Origin: Paraburkholderia sp. IMGN_8
GTDB lineage: Bacteria > Pseudomonadota > Gammaproteobacteria > Burkholderiales > Burkholderiaceae
NCBI RefSeq assembly: GCF_038050405.1
Contig: NZ_CP150900.1
Span: 1,364,001-1,428,000 of the forward strand
DNA: 64,000 nt
Direction of reading: 5' to 3'
Positions within the stretch are counted from its first letter, which is position 1. Every line of letters begins with the position of its first letter. Shown piece after piece: positions 17,827-25,957 of this stretch. The notes below the pieces were generated by a model. It had not been told where the DNA came from. It did no database searches and saw nothing but the letters and a program-made list of their open reading frames with translations. A program made the position numbers and the translations under genes.

Positions 17827-18153
17827 TCAATCTACGGTGTGAATGACAGGTGTGGCGAGTGGTGCGGATGCGGCGGCCGACAGAGCAGTGTCGGCGCCTG
17901 TTGCGAGTTGCGCTGGGGTTTGAATCGTGAGAGCGGGTGACACGGGCGAGGCAGAAGACGGATTCGCCGACAAGACCTGCGCGGTACTGCTGTCGTGATC
18001 GGCGGTGCCGTTCGAACTAACGGTGTTCGTGCCGGGCGCCTTGTCGTCGTCGTTGCTGCATGCACCGATCAGCGTGCAGAAGAACACGGCAATCAGCGCG
18101 CCTGCCAAACGTTTGCGACGCGATGCGGCAACTGGCTTCGACACGACGGACAT
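17827..18153 (-). CDS. small lipoprotein, unknown function
   Basis: A 108-residue product with a basic start, a hydrophobic helix and the lipobox LIGAC near residue 32, so it is probably a lipoprotein. The mature part is low-complexity (Ser, Ala, Thr, Pro-rich: SSASPVSPALTIQTPAQLATG). The ATG at 18153 has CGGAGA upstream; the longer open frame to 18195 has no ribosome site. It lies 79 bp upstream of the phospholipase gene on the same strand. No function is recognised, and the low-complexity sequence makes homology unreliable. Confidence 0.65.
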   Translation of the reverse strand: MSVVSKPVAASRRKRLAGALIAVFFCTLIGACSNDDDKAPGTNTVSSNGTADHDSSTAQVLSANPSSASPVSPALTIQTPAQLATGADTALSAAASAPLATPVIHTVD

Positions 18154-18261
18154 GGAATGTCTCCGGCACGGGGGACGGTGCGCCAGAGCATCCATGTGCC
18201 CAGGTCAGCGATCAGAAGAATAAACGCTTACCTGTGTAAGTTTTGTGAAGGTTCGGTGAGT

Positions 18262-19092
18262 TCAGCGCTGCCGCAAAACAAACGCCGCAATCGCCTCATT
18301 CAACGCCTCCGGCGCGTCGCGATGCGGGGAGTGTCCGCAAGCATCGAGTTTGACCAATTCGGCATGTGGCACGCGCTCCGCGATTCTTTCGATTTGCGCC
18401 ATCGTGCCGTAGTTGTCGTCGTGGCCTTGCACCGCGAGCAAGGGCTTGCGGATACCCGTGAGTTCCCCGGCGATATTCCACTCCCTGAACGCCGGATTCA
18501 ACCAGATATCGTTCCAGCCGTAGAACGCGGAATCGACGTCGGCGTGATAACGGCTGAGCTTGCTGCGCAGATCAGTGGTCTCGTACAGTTGCCTGGTTTG
18601 CGCGATGCTCTCCACTGAAATATCTTCGACGAATACGTGCGGTGCGATTGCCACTGCGCCCGCCAATGCATCCGGAAACAGCGCCGCATACAGCAGTGTG
18701 ATCGAGCCGCCGTCGCTATGGCCGATCACCCACATGCGCCTGCGTTCCTGCATGTCGATATCGAGTGCATCGAGCAACGCAGGCAAGGTCTCGCGCGCTT
18801 GCGCCGTCATGAAATCGACCGGCCACTTCACATGATGCGGACGTGGCGTCGAGCGTCCATAGCCCGGACGCGAATACACCAGTCCACGCATGCCGAGCCG
18901 CTCGCACAACCGCTGAGGCCAGTCGCGCCACATTGCAATCGAACCGAGTCCTTCATGCAGGAACACGGCGATCGGGGCGCCGCTAGCCGCCTCGTTCACC
19001 CAGCGATATTCGATACTCAACGGCCCATGCGTCGCCGTAGCGGGCAGTTCAGCGAAGTCGCCAGCCGTGGTTGCGGTTGCGGGGTTCTGCAT
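18262..19092 (-). CDS. alpha/beta hydrolase of the box operon
   Basis: A 276-residue alpha/beta hydrolase. The nucleophile elbow is GHSDGGS near residue 121, the oxyanion region FLHEGLGS near 44, and the catalytic His lies in DACGHSPHRD near the C-terminus, so the triad is complete. It begins 8 nt after the benzoate-CoA ligase stop and is the last gene of a box operon. A similar hydrolase accompanies box genes in several Burkholderiales. Thioesterase or ester hydrolase activity, releasing stalled benzoyl-CoA or supplying benzoate from esters, is a reasonable guess only. Confidence 0.88.
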   Translation of the reverse strand: MQNPATATTAGDFAELPATATHGPLSIEYRWVNEAASGAPIAVFLHEGLGSIAMWRDWPQRLCERLGMRGLVYSRPGYGRSTPRPHHVKWPVDFMTAQARETLPALLDALDIDMQERRRMWVIGHSDGGSITLLYAALFPDALAGAVAIAPHVFVEDISVESIAQTRQLYETTDLRSKLSRYHADVDSAFYGWNDIWLNPAFREWNIAGELTGIRKPLLAVQGHDDNYGTMAQIERIAERVPHAELVKLDACGHSPHRDAPEALNEAIAAFVLRQR

Positions 19093-19100
19093 GGATCACC

Positions 19101-20693
19101 TTATGACTGTTCGCGCAGTTTGAAGCGTTGAATCTTGCCGGTAGCGGTCTTGGGCAGGTCGTCGACGAACACGATGTCGCGCGGATATTTATGCGGTGCG
19201 AGCCGTTCCTTGACGAAGGCCTTCAACTCATCCGCGAGTATCTCAGACGGCGCGAATTCACGCTGCAACACGACGAACGCGCGCGTCTTGACGAGTCCGC
19301 CATGATCCACGCCGACCACGGCCGCTTCCAGCACAGCATGGTGCTGCACCAGCACCATCTCCACTTCGACCGGCGACACATACTGACCGCTGACCTTCAG
19401 CATGTCGTCGCTGCGGCCCGCATACACATAGCAGCCGTTCGCGAGGCGGTAATACTTGTCGCCGCTGCGAATCCATTCGCCGAGGAAGGTGGCGCGCGAC
19501 TTCTCGCGATTGCTCCAGTACATCAGCGCCGCGCTCGGCCCCTTGATATACAGGTCGCCGACTTCGCCGTCGGGCACCGGGTGGCCGGCTTCGTCGCGTA
19601 GTTCGACTTCGTAGCCGGGCACGGGGCGCCCGGTGGTGCCGTATTCGACAGCGCCTGGGCGATTGGACAGAAAGATATGCAGCATTTCGGTGGAGCCGAT
19701 ACCGTCGAGAATGTCGCAGCCGAAGTGCGCGGTAAAGCGCTCGCCGATTTCGCGCGGCAATGCCTCGCCCGCCGACGTGCACACGCGCATCGCGACATCG
19801 GTGCGCGCGGGCAGATTGGGCGACACGAGCATGCTGGCGTAGAGCGTCGGCACGCCATAGAACACGGTCGGGCGATGTCGCACGAGGCGCGTGAAAATCG
19901 CGTCGGGGGTGGGGCGCTCCGCCATCAGCACGGCGGTCGCGCCGACCGAAAGCGGGAACGTCAGGCCGTTGCCGAGACCGTAGGCAAAGAACAGTTTGGC
20001 CGCGGAAAACACCACATCGCTTTCCACGATGCCGAGAATCGGCTTCGCATACAACTCAGCGGTCCAGTACAGATTCGCATGCGTGTGGACCGTGCCTTTC
20101 GGCTTGCCGGTCGAGCCCGACGAGTAGAGCCAGAAGGCGATGTCGTCGCAACCGCTCGCGGCCGTTTTGGCGGCGGGCGTGGCGGCGTCGAGCAGATCTT
20201 TCAGTAACGGTGCCGGTATAGGCTCGCCTGCGGGCGGCTGTGAGACGATCAGCTGACAGCCGTCGTGTTCGGCGGTATCCAGCGCTTCCTTGACAGTCGG
20301 CAACAGCGCGCCTGATGCGATTACCGCACGCGCATGACTATGCGTGAGCATGTAGACGTAATCGGCGGCGGTGAGCAGCGTGTTCGCCACCACCGGCACG
20401 ACGCCCGCATACAGCGCGCCGAGAAAGGCGATCGGCAGCTCGACGGTATCGAGCATCACCAGCAGGACGCGTTCTTCCGGATGCACGCCGAGCGTGCGCA
20501 ACGCACTCGCGAAGCGCCGGGCGCGTTCTTCGAGTTCGCCGTAGGTCGTGGTGCCGGTGTCGTCGATATAAGCGACCTTGGCCGCGCGCGCTTCATTCAG
20601 GTGAAACAGCCGGGCTGCGAAATTGAATTGCGCGGGCGGTGGCTCGACCGTCGGGGCGGGCCGACCCGCAGCGGGTTCCAGCAGGGCTTCCAT
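19101..20693 (-). CDS. bclA: benzoate-CoA ligase
   Basis: A 530-residue AMP-forming acyl-CoA synthetase of the benzoate-CoA ligase family. The ATP/AMP signature is FWLYSSGSTGKPKGTVHTH near residue 180, and the C-terminal lysine motif is KTATGKIQRFKLR. The N-terminal FNFAARLFHLNEARAAKVAYI is characteristic of benzoate ligases. It converts benzoate, ATP and CoA to benzoyl-CoA, the entry step of the box pathway. The GGAGGAGAC ribosome site is strong. It lies 90 bp after boxD and immediately before the alpha/beta hydrolase, all in one minus-strand unit. Confidence 0.94.
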   Translation of the reverse strand: MEALLEPAAGRPAPTVEPPPAQFNFAARLFHLNEARAAKVAYIDDTGTTTYGELEERARRFASALRTLGVHPEERVLLVMLDTVELPIAFLGALYAGVVPVVANTLLTAADYVYMLTHSHARAVIASGALLPTVKEALDTAEHDGCQLIVSQPPAGEPIPAPLLKDLLDAATPAAKTAASGCDDIAFWLYSSGSTGKPKGTVHTHANLYWTAELYAKPILGIVESDVVFSAAKLFFAYGLGNGLTFPLSVGATAVLMAERPTPDAIFTRLVRHRPTVFYGVPTLYASMLVSPNLPARTDVAMRVCTSAGEALPREIGERFTAHFGCDILDGIGSTEMLHIFLSNRPGAVEYGTTGRPVPGYEVELRDEAGHPVPDGEVGDLYIKGPSAALMYWSNREKSRATFLGEWIRSGDKYYRLANGCYVYAGRSDDMLKVSGQYVSPVEVEMVLVQHHAVLEAAVVGVDHGGLVKTRAFVVLQREFAPSEILADELKAFVKERLAPHKYPRDIVFVDDLPKTATGKIQRFKLREQS

Positions 20694-20783
20694 ATGTCTC
20701 CTCCATCGGGTGAGGGCGGTCCGGCTGTTATGTGCTCGTGATCCGCTCGATGCTTGCTTGCCGCTTGTGTGTATCTCGTGCCA

Positions 20784-22391
20784 CTAGGCTGTCGGCAAAT
20801 TCGTTGTTTGCGTCAGTGCGTCGATTGCCGCGCTCGATGCCTGAACCGCCGAGCGCCTGTGATAGAAACCCAGCGCGCGCAAGCCGCCGAGTTCTTCGCC
20901 GCCGCCCGCGCGCCCCGGGCCGCCGTGCAGCGACATCGGCATCACGTTGCCGTGACCGGTCTGACTCTGCTGGACGACTGGCGAGATCGCATGCACGCGG
21001 CCGTGCGAATCGGCGAGCTCCAGTGCGAGGCGGCCGAGATGGGCGTCGTCGTTCGAATAGATCGAGGCGACGAGCGAACCCTGGCCGCGTCGCGCGAGCG
21101 CGATGGCGTGGGCCTCGGGCAGGGCGTTGCCGGCGTTGGCGTTGTCATTGAGGACACGATAGGGCGCCACGGTCGCCACCGGCCCGAACACTTCGACGTC
21201 GTGCAGCAGCGTCGCGTTATCAGGATCGTTGACGACGAACAGATGCGGCGCGACGCAAGCCGCAATCGTTGCGTCCGCATCGATGAGCGGCGTGGCCGAA
21301 CCGTCATAGGCGAGCACGGCTTCTTCGCGCAGTGCTGCGATGCCGGCCAGCACGTTATCGTATTGCTCGCGGCTCACCAGCGAGCCCATCCGCACCGCTT
21401 CGTTACGCGGATTGCCGACGGTGATCTTCGCGAGTTTCGCTTTGAGCGTTCCGAGCACCGCTTCGAGCGATGTCTCCGGTACGAACGCGCGCCGGATCGC
21501 CGTGCATTTCTGACCGGACTTCACGGTCATTTCGCGTACCACTTCCTTGATGAACAACTCGAACGCCGGTGTGTCAGGCGTTGCATCGGCGCAAAGAATC
21601 GCGCTATTCAAACTGTCGGCTTCGACATTCAAACGTGCGCCGCGCTGCACGAAAGCCGGATGCGCACGCAGGGTCGCGGCGGTTTCGGCGGAGCCGGTGA
21701 AGGACACCACATCGAATGCCCGCACCTGATCGAGCAGACCCGCCGAGCTGCCGCAGATCACCGACAACGCGCCGGCCGGCAGAATGCCCGCGTCGACCAC
21801 GTCGGCGACCATGCGCTGCGTGAGCCACGCCGTCGCCGTGGCGGGCTTGATGATCACAGGCACACCGGACAGCAAGGCAGGCGCCGCTTTTTCCCACAAG
21901 CCCCACGACGGAAAATTGAAGGCGTTGATAAAGAGCGCCACGCCGCGCGTTGGCGTGAGCACGTGCTGCACGCTGAACGACTGGTCCTTGCTCAACGATG
22001 CGGCGTCACCGTCTCGCAGCGCATGCACGTCGCCGAGCGATGCACCGAGTTTCGCGTAATACGACAGCGTAAAAATCCCACCGTCGATATCGATTGCCGA
22101 ATCGTTGCGCGTGGTGCCCGAGTTGGCGGTGGCGATCGCGTAGTAGTCGTCGCGCTTCGTTTGCAGCAGCTTGACGAGTTCGGCGAGGCGGGCAGCGCGT
22201 GCGGAGTAGGTCAGCGCACGCAACGCGGCGCCGCCATTTTCACGGGCGAAACCGAATGCTTGCGCGAGATCCAGGCCCTGGCTTGAAACACGCACGAGCG
22301 ATTCGCCAGTGACCGGATCGGTCAGCGTGACGCCTTCGCCGCTGCCTGCGACCCATTGGCCTGCAACGTAGTTCTTCAATAGTTCGGTCAT
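20784..22391 (-). CDS. boxD: 3,4-dehydroadipyl-CoA semialdehyde dehydrogenase
   Basis: A 535-residue NAD(P)-dependent aldehyde dehydrogenase of the PaaZ-N/BoxD type. It shows the cofactor-site FINAFNFPSWGLWEKAAPAL, split here around NAFNFPSW, and a catalytic cysteine in SGQKCTAIRR near residue 295. BoxD oxidises 3,4-dehydroadipyl-CoA semialdehyde, the BoxC product, to the acid before beta-oxidation to acetyl-CoA and succinyl-CoA. The open frame extends to 22478, but the ATG at 22391 gives the family start MTELLKNYVAGQW. It starts 19 nt after the DUF4863-type gene, in the same operon as bclA. Confidence 0.93.
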   Translation of the reverse strand: MTELLKNYVAGQWVAGSGEGVTLTDPVTGESLVRVSSQGLDLAQAFGFARENGGAALRALTYSARAARLAELVKLLQTKRDDYYAIATANSGTTRNDSAIDIDGGIFTLSYYAKLGASLGDVHALRDGDAASLSKDQSFSVQHVLTPTRGVALFINAFNFPSWGLWEKAAPALLSGVPVIIKPATATAWLTQRMVADVVDAGILPAGALSVICGSSAGLLDQVRAFDVVSFTGSAETAATLRAHPAFVQRGARLNVEADSLNSAILCADATPDTPAFELFIKEVVREMTVKSGQKCTAIRRAFVPETSLEAVLGTLKAKLAKITVGNPRNEAVRMGSLVSREQYDNVLAGIAALREEAVLAYDGSATPLIDADATIAACVAPHLFVVNDPDNATLLHDVEVFGPVATVAPYRVLNDNANAGNALPEAHAIALARRGQGSLVASIYSNDDAHLGRLALELADSHGRVHAISPVVQQSQTGHGNVMPMSLHGGPGRAGGGEELGGLRALGFYHRRSAVQASSAAIDALTQTTNLPTA

Positions 22392-22410
22392 GGCGCGGAT
22401 CTCGCGGTAG

Positions 22411-22878
22411 TCAGGCAGGAGTGAATTCGATGGCGCCTTGCGGCAGCAGATACAGCACCAGCGCCTCACCGTTCGCAACGGTCGGACGATGCGCGCTACC
22501 GGGGCCGTACACGCACCAGCCCGCCGGATGGCCGTCGAAGGTGGCGCCTTCGGTGAGCGGCATGATCAGATCGATCTCGCCGTTTGGATGAATGTGATGT
22601 GGACCGGCAATATCCTTCATGTCGACCACGTCGACGGAAAAGCCGTGGGTCTCGGGCAGCGCCTTGAAGATGCGGCCGTAGCGGATGCCGCCGCCTTCGC
22701 GATTGCACAGCCAGCCTTCAGCGACGCCGATGCGGCAGGCATCCGCGAGTTCGCGAAAAGTCGCGCCGCCGGCCGGATACGTGTCGTTCAGCCACGCGGC
22801 CAGCGTGCCGTCGAGCGGCCGGCCGGCGAGTTGCTCTGTGACGCCTGCAATCAGGCGTTGGAAGTCATGTGGGGACAT
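22411..22878 (-). CDS. DUF4863 / hydroxylaminobenzoate lyase-like protein of the box operon
   Basis: A 155-residue cupin-like protein starting MSPHDFQRLIAGVTEQL. The segment HHIHPNGEIDLIMPL and the later GSAHRPTVANGEALVLYLLP look like metal-binding cupin strands. The family includes 4-hydroxylaminobenzoate lyase of nitrobenzoate degraders (DUF4863), but its members in box clusters have no assigned reaction known to me. It is the first gene of the minus-strand box operon, just upstream of boxD and divergent from boxR. A CoA-ester or ring-fission side-product role is plausible. Confidence 0.8.
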   Translation of the reverse strand: MSPHDFQRLIAGVTEQLAGRPLDGTLAAWLNDTYPAGGATFRELADACRIGVAEGWLCNREGGGIRYGRIFKALPETHGFSVDVVDMKDIAGPHHIHPNGEIDLIMPLTEGATFDGHPAGWCVYGPGSAHRPTVANGEALVLYLLPQGAIEFTPA

Positions 22879-22993
22879 GCGAGCCTCCAGATCAGCGCGC
22901 TCACGCACCTTGGTTCATGCGTGTTCGAGCGCCGTCTCCGTTGCGCCGCCGAACAATCTCGACGGCGTTTGTTATTGGATCAATATTTGGCGA

Positions 22994-23034
22994 AAATTAA
23001 CCGTTCACCAAGTGCGTGTCAAGCACTATAGTAC
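22994..23034. promoter_or_regulatory. divergent box promoters with BoxR-type operator
   Basis: On the minus strand TTGACA (23017-23022) and TAATTT (22994-22999) are 17 bp apart and face the DUF4863-boxD-bclA operon. On the plus strand TTCACC (23004-23009) and TATAGT (23027-23032) are 17 bp apart and face boxR. The sequence GCACTATAGTAC (23023-23034) covers the boxR -10 and abuts the other -35. The same 12-mer pattern recurs twice before boxC, so this is a candidate BoxR operator that controls both directions. Confidence 0.65.
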
Positions 23035-23062
23035 ATATATCGCAGTCGATAGGTAGTTAAAC

Positions 23063-24043
23063 ATGAACCAAAATTACTCTCCCGCACCGCTGGACGAGCC
23101 GGCCAATAACGACGCAAGCCGCGCGGGCCGGGCCGACAGCGGGGCCGAGCGCGAGGAACGCGATCCTTTTCTGACTGCGATGGGCGAACGGGTGCGCCTG
23201 CTGCGCGCGCGCCGCGGCATGACCCGCAAGACGCTGGCGACCGAAACCGGCCTGTCCGAGCGGCATCTGGCGAATCTGGAATCGGGCGTGGGCAATGCGT
23301 CGGTGCTGGTGCTGCGGCAGATCGCGACGACGCTGAACTGCCCGCTGGCCGAGGTGATCGGCGATGAAACCACCGCTTCCGCCGAATGGCTGCTGATTCG
23401 CGAACTGCTGCAAGGGCGCGACCAGGCGGCGTTGCAGCGCGCCCGCGTGGCGCTTGCCGAGATGTTCGCGCAAGCGCCGCGCGACCCGCATCGCAAGGAC
23501 CGGATCGCGTTGATCGGCCTGCGTGGCGCGGGTAAATCCACCTTCGGCCGGATGCTGGCGCAGGAGCGCAAGGTGCCGTTTGTCGAGCTGACGCGCGTGA
23601 TCGAGCAACTCGCGGGCTGTCCGCCGTCGGAGATTCATTCGCTTTATGGAGCGAGCGCTTACCGGCGCTACGAGCACCGCGCGCTCGAGGCGGTGATTCA
23701 GGAGCATGAGCGCGCCGTGATTGCGTCGCCGGGTGGGCTGGTGTCGGAGTCGGGCACCTTCAACGCGCTGCTGTCGCACTGCTTCACGGTGTGGCTGCAG
23801 GCCACGCCGGAAGAGCATATGCGCCGGGTGGTCGCGCAAGGCGATCTGCGGCCGATGTCGGGCAACAAGGAGGCGATGGACGACCTGAAGCGCATCCTGG
23901 CGGGGCGTAGCGAACTATATGGCCGCGCCGACATGACCTTCGACACCAGCGAGAAAACGCTTGCCGACGCCTATCTGCAACTGCGCGACCGGCTTGCCGC
24001 AAGGCTCGCGGCCGAAACGCCGGACGACGCGCGGGTGCGTTGA
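23063..24043 (+). CDS. boxR: BoxR, transcriptional repressor of the box pathway
   Basis: A 326-residue regulator of the BzdR/BoxR type. Residues about 40-95 form an XRE helix-turn-helix (RKTLATETGLSERHLANLES). Residues about 145-315 form a shikimate-kinase-like domain with the P-loop IGLRGAGKSTFG, which in this family binds benzoyl-CoA as inducer rather than acting as a kinase. It is flanked by both box units. The operator-like GCACTATAGTAC on its own -10 suggests autoregulation. Length and domain order match characterised Azoarcus proteins. Confidence 0.93.
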   Translation: MNQNYSPAPLDEPANNDASRAGRADSGAEREERDPFLTAMGERVRLLRARRGMTRKTLATETGLSERHLANLESGVGNASVLVLRQIATTLNCPLAEVIGDETTASAEWLLIRELLQGRDQAALQRARVALAEMFAQAPRDPHRKDRIALIGLRGAGKSTFGRMLAQERKVPFVELTRVIEQLAGCPPSEIHSLYGASAYRRYEHRALEAVIQEHERAVIASPGGLVSESGTFNALLSHCFTVWLQATPEEHMRRVVAQGDLRPMSGNKEAMDDLKRILAGRSELYGRADMTFDTSEKTLADAYLQLRDRLAARLAAETPDDARVR

Positions 24044-24079
24044 GATGCAGTCGCGCGCTAGGGGTTTACTAGCAAACAT

Positions 24080-24122
24080 GCACTAAAGTGCTTTACATGG
24101 GTATGACGATGCACTATTGTTC
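24080..24122 (+). promoter_or_regulatory. boxC promoter with two BoxR-type operators
   Basis: GCACTAAAGTGC (24080-24091) and GCACTATTGTTC (24111-24122) lie 31 bp apart, three helical turns. A promoter TTTACA (24092-24097) with TATTGT (24115-24120) at 17-bp spacing is interleaved with them, so the second operator covers the -10 and the first abuts the -35. Repression by occlusion follows naturally. The boxC ATG is 40 bp downstream. Confidence 0.7.
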
Positions 24123-24161
24123 AAAAAACAAGTTTTGCTTCGTCCAGTCAGGAGACGCCCC

Positions 24162-25832
24162 ATGTCCACAGCAGAAACCGCCGTCGCGCCGGTCGATTAC
24201 CGCACCGATCCCTCGCAGTACAAGCATTGGCAATTGACCTTCAACGGTCCCGTCGCGACGCTCGGCATCGATATCGCCGAGGACGGCGGGATTCGTGACG
24301 GCTACAAGCTGAAGCTGAATTCGTACGACCTCGGCGTCGATATCGAACTGCATGACGCGATACAACGCATCCGTTTCGAGCATCCGGAAGTCAAGACAGT
24401 AGTGCTGACGAGCCTGAAGGACCGCGTGTTCTGCTCGGGCGCCAACATTTTCATGCTGGGTTTGTCGACGCATGCGTGGAAGGTCAATTTCTGCAAGTTC
24501 ACCAATGAAACGCGTAACGGTCTGGAAGACTCGTCGCGGCATTCTGGTCTGAAGTTTCTCGCTGCCGTGAACGGCGCGTGCGCCGGCGGCGGTTATGAAC
24601 TCGCGCTGGCTTGCGACGAAATCTATCTGGTCGATGACCGCTCGTCGTCGGTGTCGTTGCCGGAAGTGCCTTTGCTTGGTGTGCTGCCGGGTACGGGCGG
24701 CCTGACGCGCGTTACGGATAAGCGCAAGGTGCGCCACGACCGTGCCGATATCTTCTGCACGGTGGTCGAAGGGATTCGCGGTGAACGCGCGAAGGAATGG
24801 CGTCTGGTGGATGAAGTCGTGAAGCCGAACCAGTTCGATCAGGCGATCCAGGCACGCGCGCTCGAACTCGCCGCGCAAAGCGATCGTCCGTCGGACGCGC
24901 AAGGCGTGACGCTCTCGCGTATCGAACGCACCAATCGCGAAGACGGCCTCACCTACAAAACGCTCGACGTCACGATCGATCGTGCTAAACGCATCGCGAC
25001 GTTCACTGCCAAAGCGCCTCAAGCAGAACAACCCAGCGACGCCGACGCAATCGTCGCCGCAGGCGCGAACTGGTGGCCGCTGCAGTTTGCCCGCGAACTC
25101 GACGACGCGATCCTGTCGATGCGCACCAACGAGCTCGAGGTCGGCACGTGGGTCTTCAAGACCGAAGGCGATGCGCGCAACGTGCTCGCGGCGGACGCGA
25201 CGCTGATGCAACACAAGGACCACTGGTTCGTGCGCGAGACGATCGGGCTGCTGCGCCGCACGCTGGCGCGCATCGACGTGTCGTCGCGCTCGCTGTTCGC
25301 GTTGATCGAGCCCGGCTCGTGCTTTGCCGGCACGTTCGCGGAACTCGCGTTCGCCGCTGACCGCACGTATATGGCCGCGCTGCCGGCCAATGAAGACGAA
25401 GAGCCGGCAATCACGCTGTCGGAAGTCAACTTCGGTCTCTATCCGATGGTTACGCATCAATCGCGTCTTGCACGCCGCTTCTATGAAGAAGCCGGGCCGC
25501 TCGACGCCGTGCGCTCGAAGATCGGTCAGGCGATCAAACCGGTCGAAGCAGAACGTCTGGGTCTCGTGACCGCGTCGCCCGACGACATCGACTGGGCCGA
25601 CGAAATCCGCATCGCGCTTGAAGAACGCGCGGCGATGTCGCCGGATGCGTTGACCGGTCTCGAAGCGAATCTGCGCTTCAACGGTCCGGAAACGATGGAA
25701 ACACGCATCTTCGGGCGGCTTACCGCATGGCAGAACTGGATCTTCAACCGGCCGAACGCAGTGGGCGAGAAGGGCGCGCTCAAGGTGTACGGCAAGGGCA
25801 GCAAGGCGCAATTCGACGTCTCGCGCGTTTGA
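24162..25832 (+). CDS. boxC: 2,3-epoxybenzoyl-CoA dihydrolase
   Basis: A 556-residue enzyme of the enoyl-CoA hydratase superfamily with two crotonase-like halves. The first half shows KDRVFCSGANIFMLG and GACAGGGYELALACDEI, and LPEVPLLGVLPGTGGL follows. BoxC opens the ring of 2,3-epoxybenzoyl-CoA hydrolytically to 3,4-dehydroadipyl-CoA semialdehyde plus formate without oxygen. The ATG at 24162 follows CAGGAGA; an in-frame upstream ATG at 24117 lies inside the promoter/operator and was rejected. It is the first gene of the boxCBA unit. Confidence 0.95.
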   Translation: MSTAETAVAPVDYRTDPSQYKHWQLTFNGPVATLGIDIAEDGGIRDGYKLKLNSYDLGVDIELHDAIQRIRFEHPEVKTVVLTSLKDRVFCSGANIFMLGLSTHAWKVNFCKFTNETRNGLEDSSRHSGLKFLAAVNGACAGGGYELALACDEIYLVDDRSSSVSLPEVPLLGVLPGTGGLTRVTDKRKVRHDRADIFCTVVEGIRGERAKEWRLVDEVVKPNQFDQAIQARALELAAQSDRPSDAQGVTLSRIERTNREDGLTYKTLDVTIDRAKRIATFTAKAPQAEQPSDADAIVAAGANWWPLQFARELDDAILSMRTNELEVGTWVFKTEGDARNVLAADATLMQHKDHWFVRETIGLLRRTLARIDVSSRSLFALIEPGSCFAGTFAELAFAADRTYMAALPANEDEEPAITLSEVNFGLYPMVTHQSRLARRFYEEAGPLDAVRSKIGQAIKPVEAERLGLVTASPDDIDWADEIRIALEERAAMSPDALTGLEANLRFNGPETMETRIFGRLTAWQNWIFNRPNAVGEKGALKVYGKGSKAQFDVSRV

Positions 25833-25957
25833 CGCGCGTTGGGACGTGCTCAACGCGGCATAAAGAAACGCCACCTGCTCCGATACGCGCCTCTCACACT
25901 TAAGCACTGCTGTTTCCCGTCCGGGTATCGACCCAGGACTCGACCAAGGAACCGACC

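Noticed and set aside
22411..23062. boxD start at 22478 and boxC start at 24117 (longer frames)
   Set aside because: The extensions lack ribosome sites, overlap neighbouring genes or operators, and add residues unlike the families.
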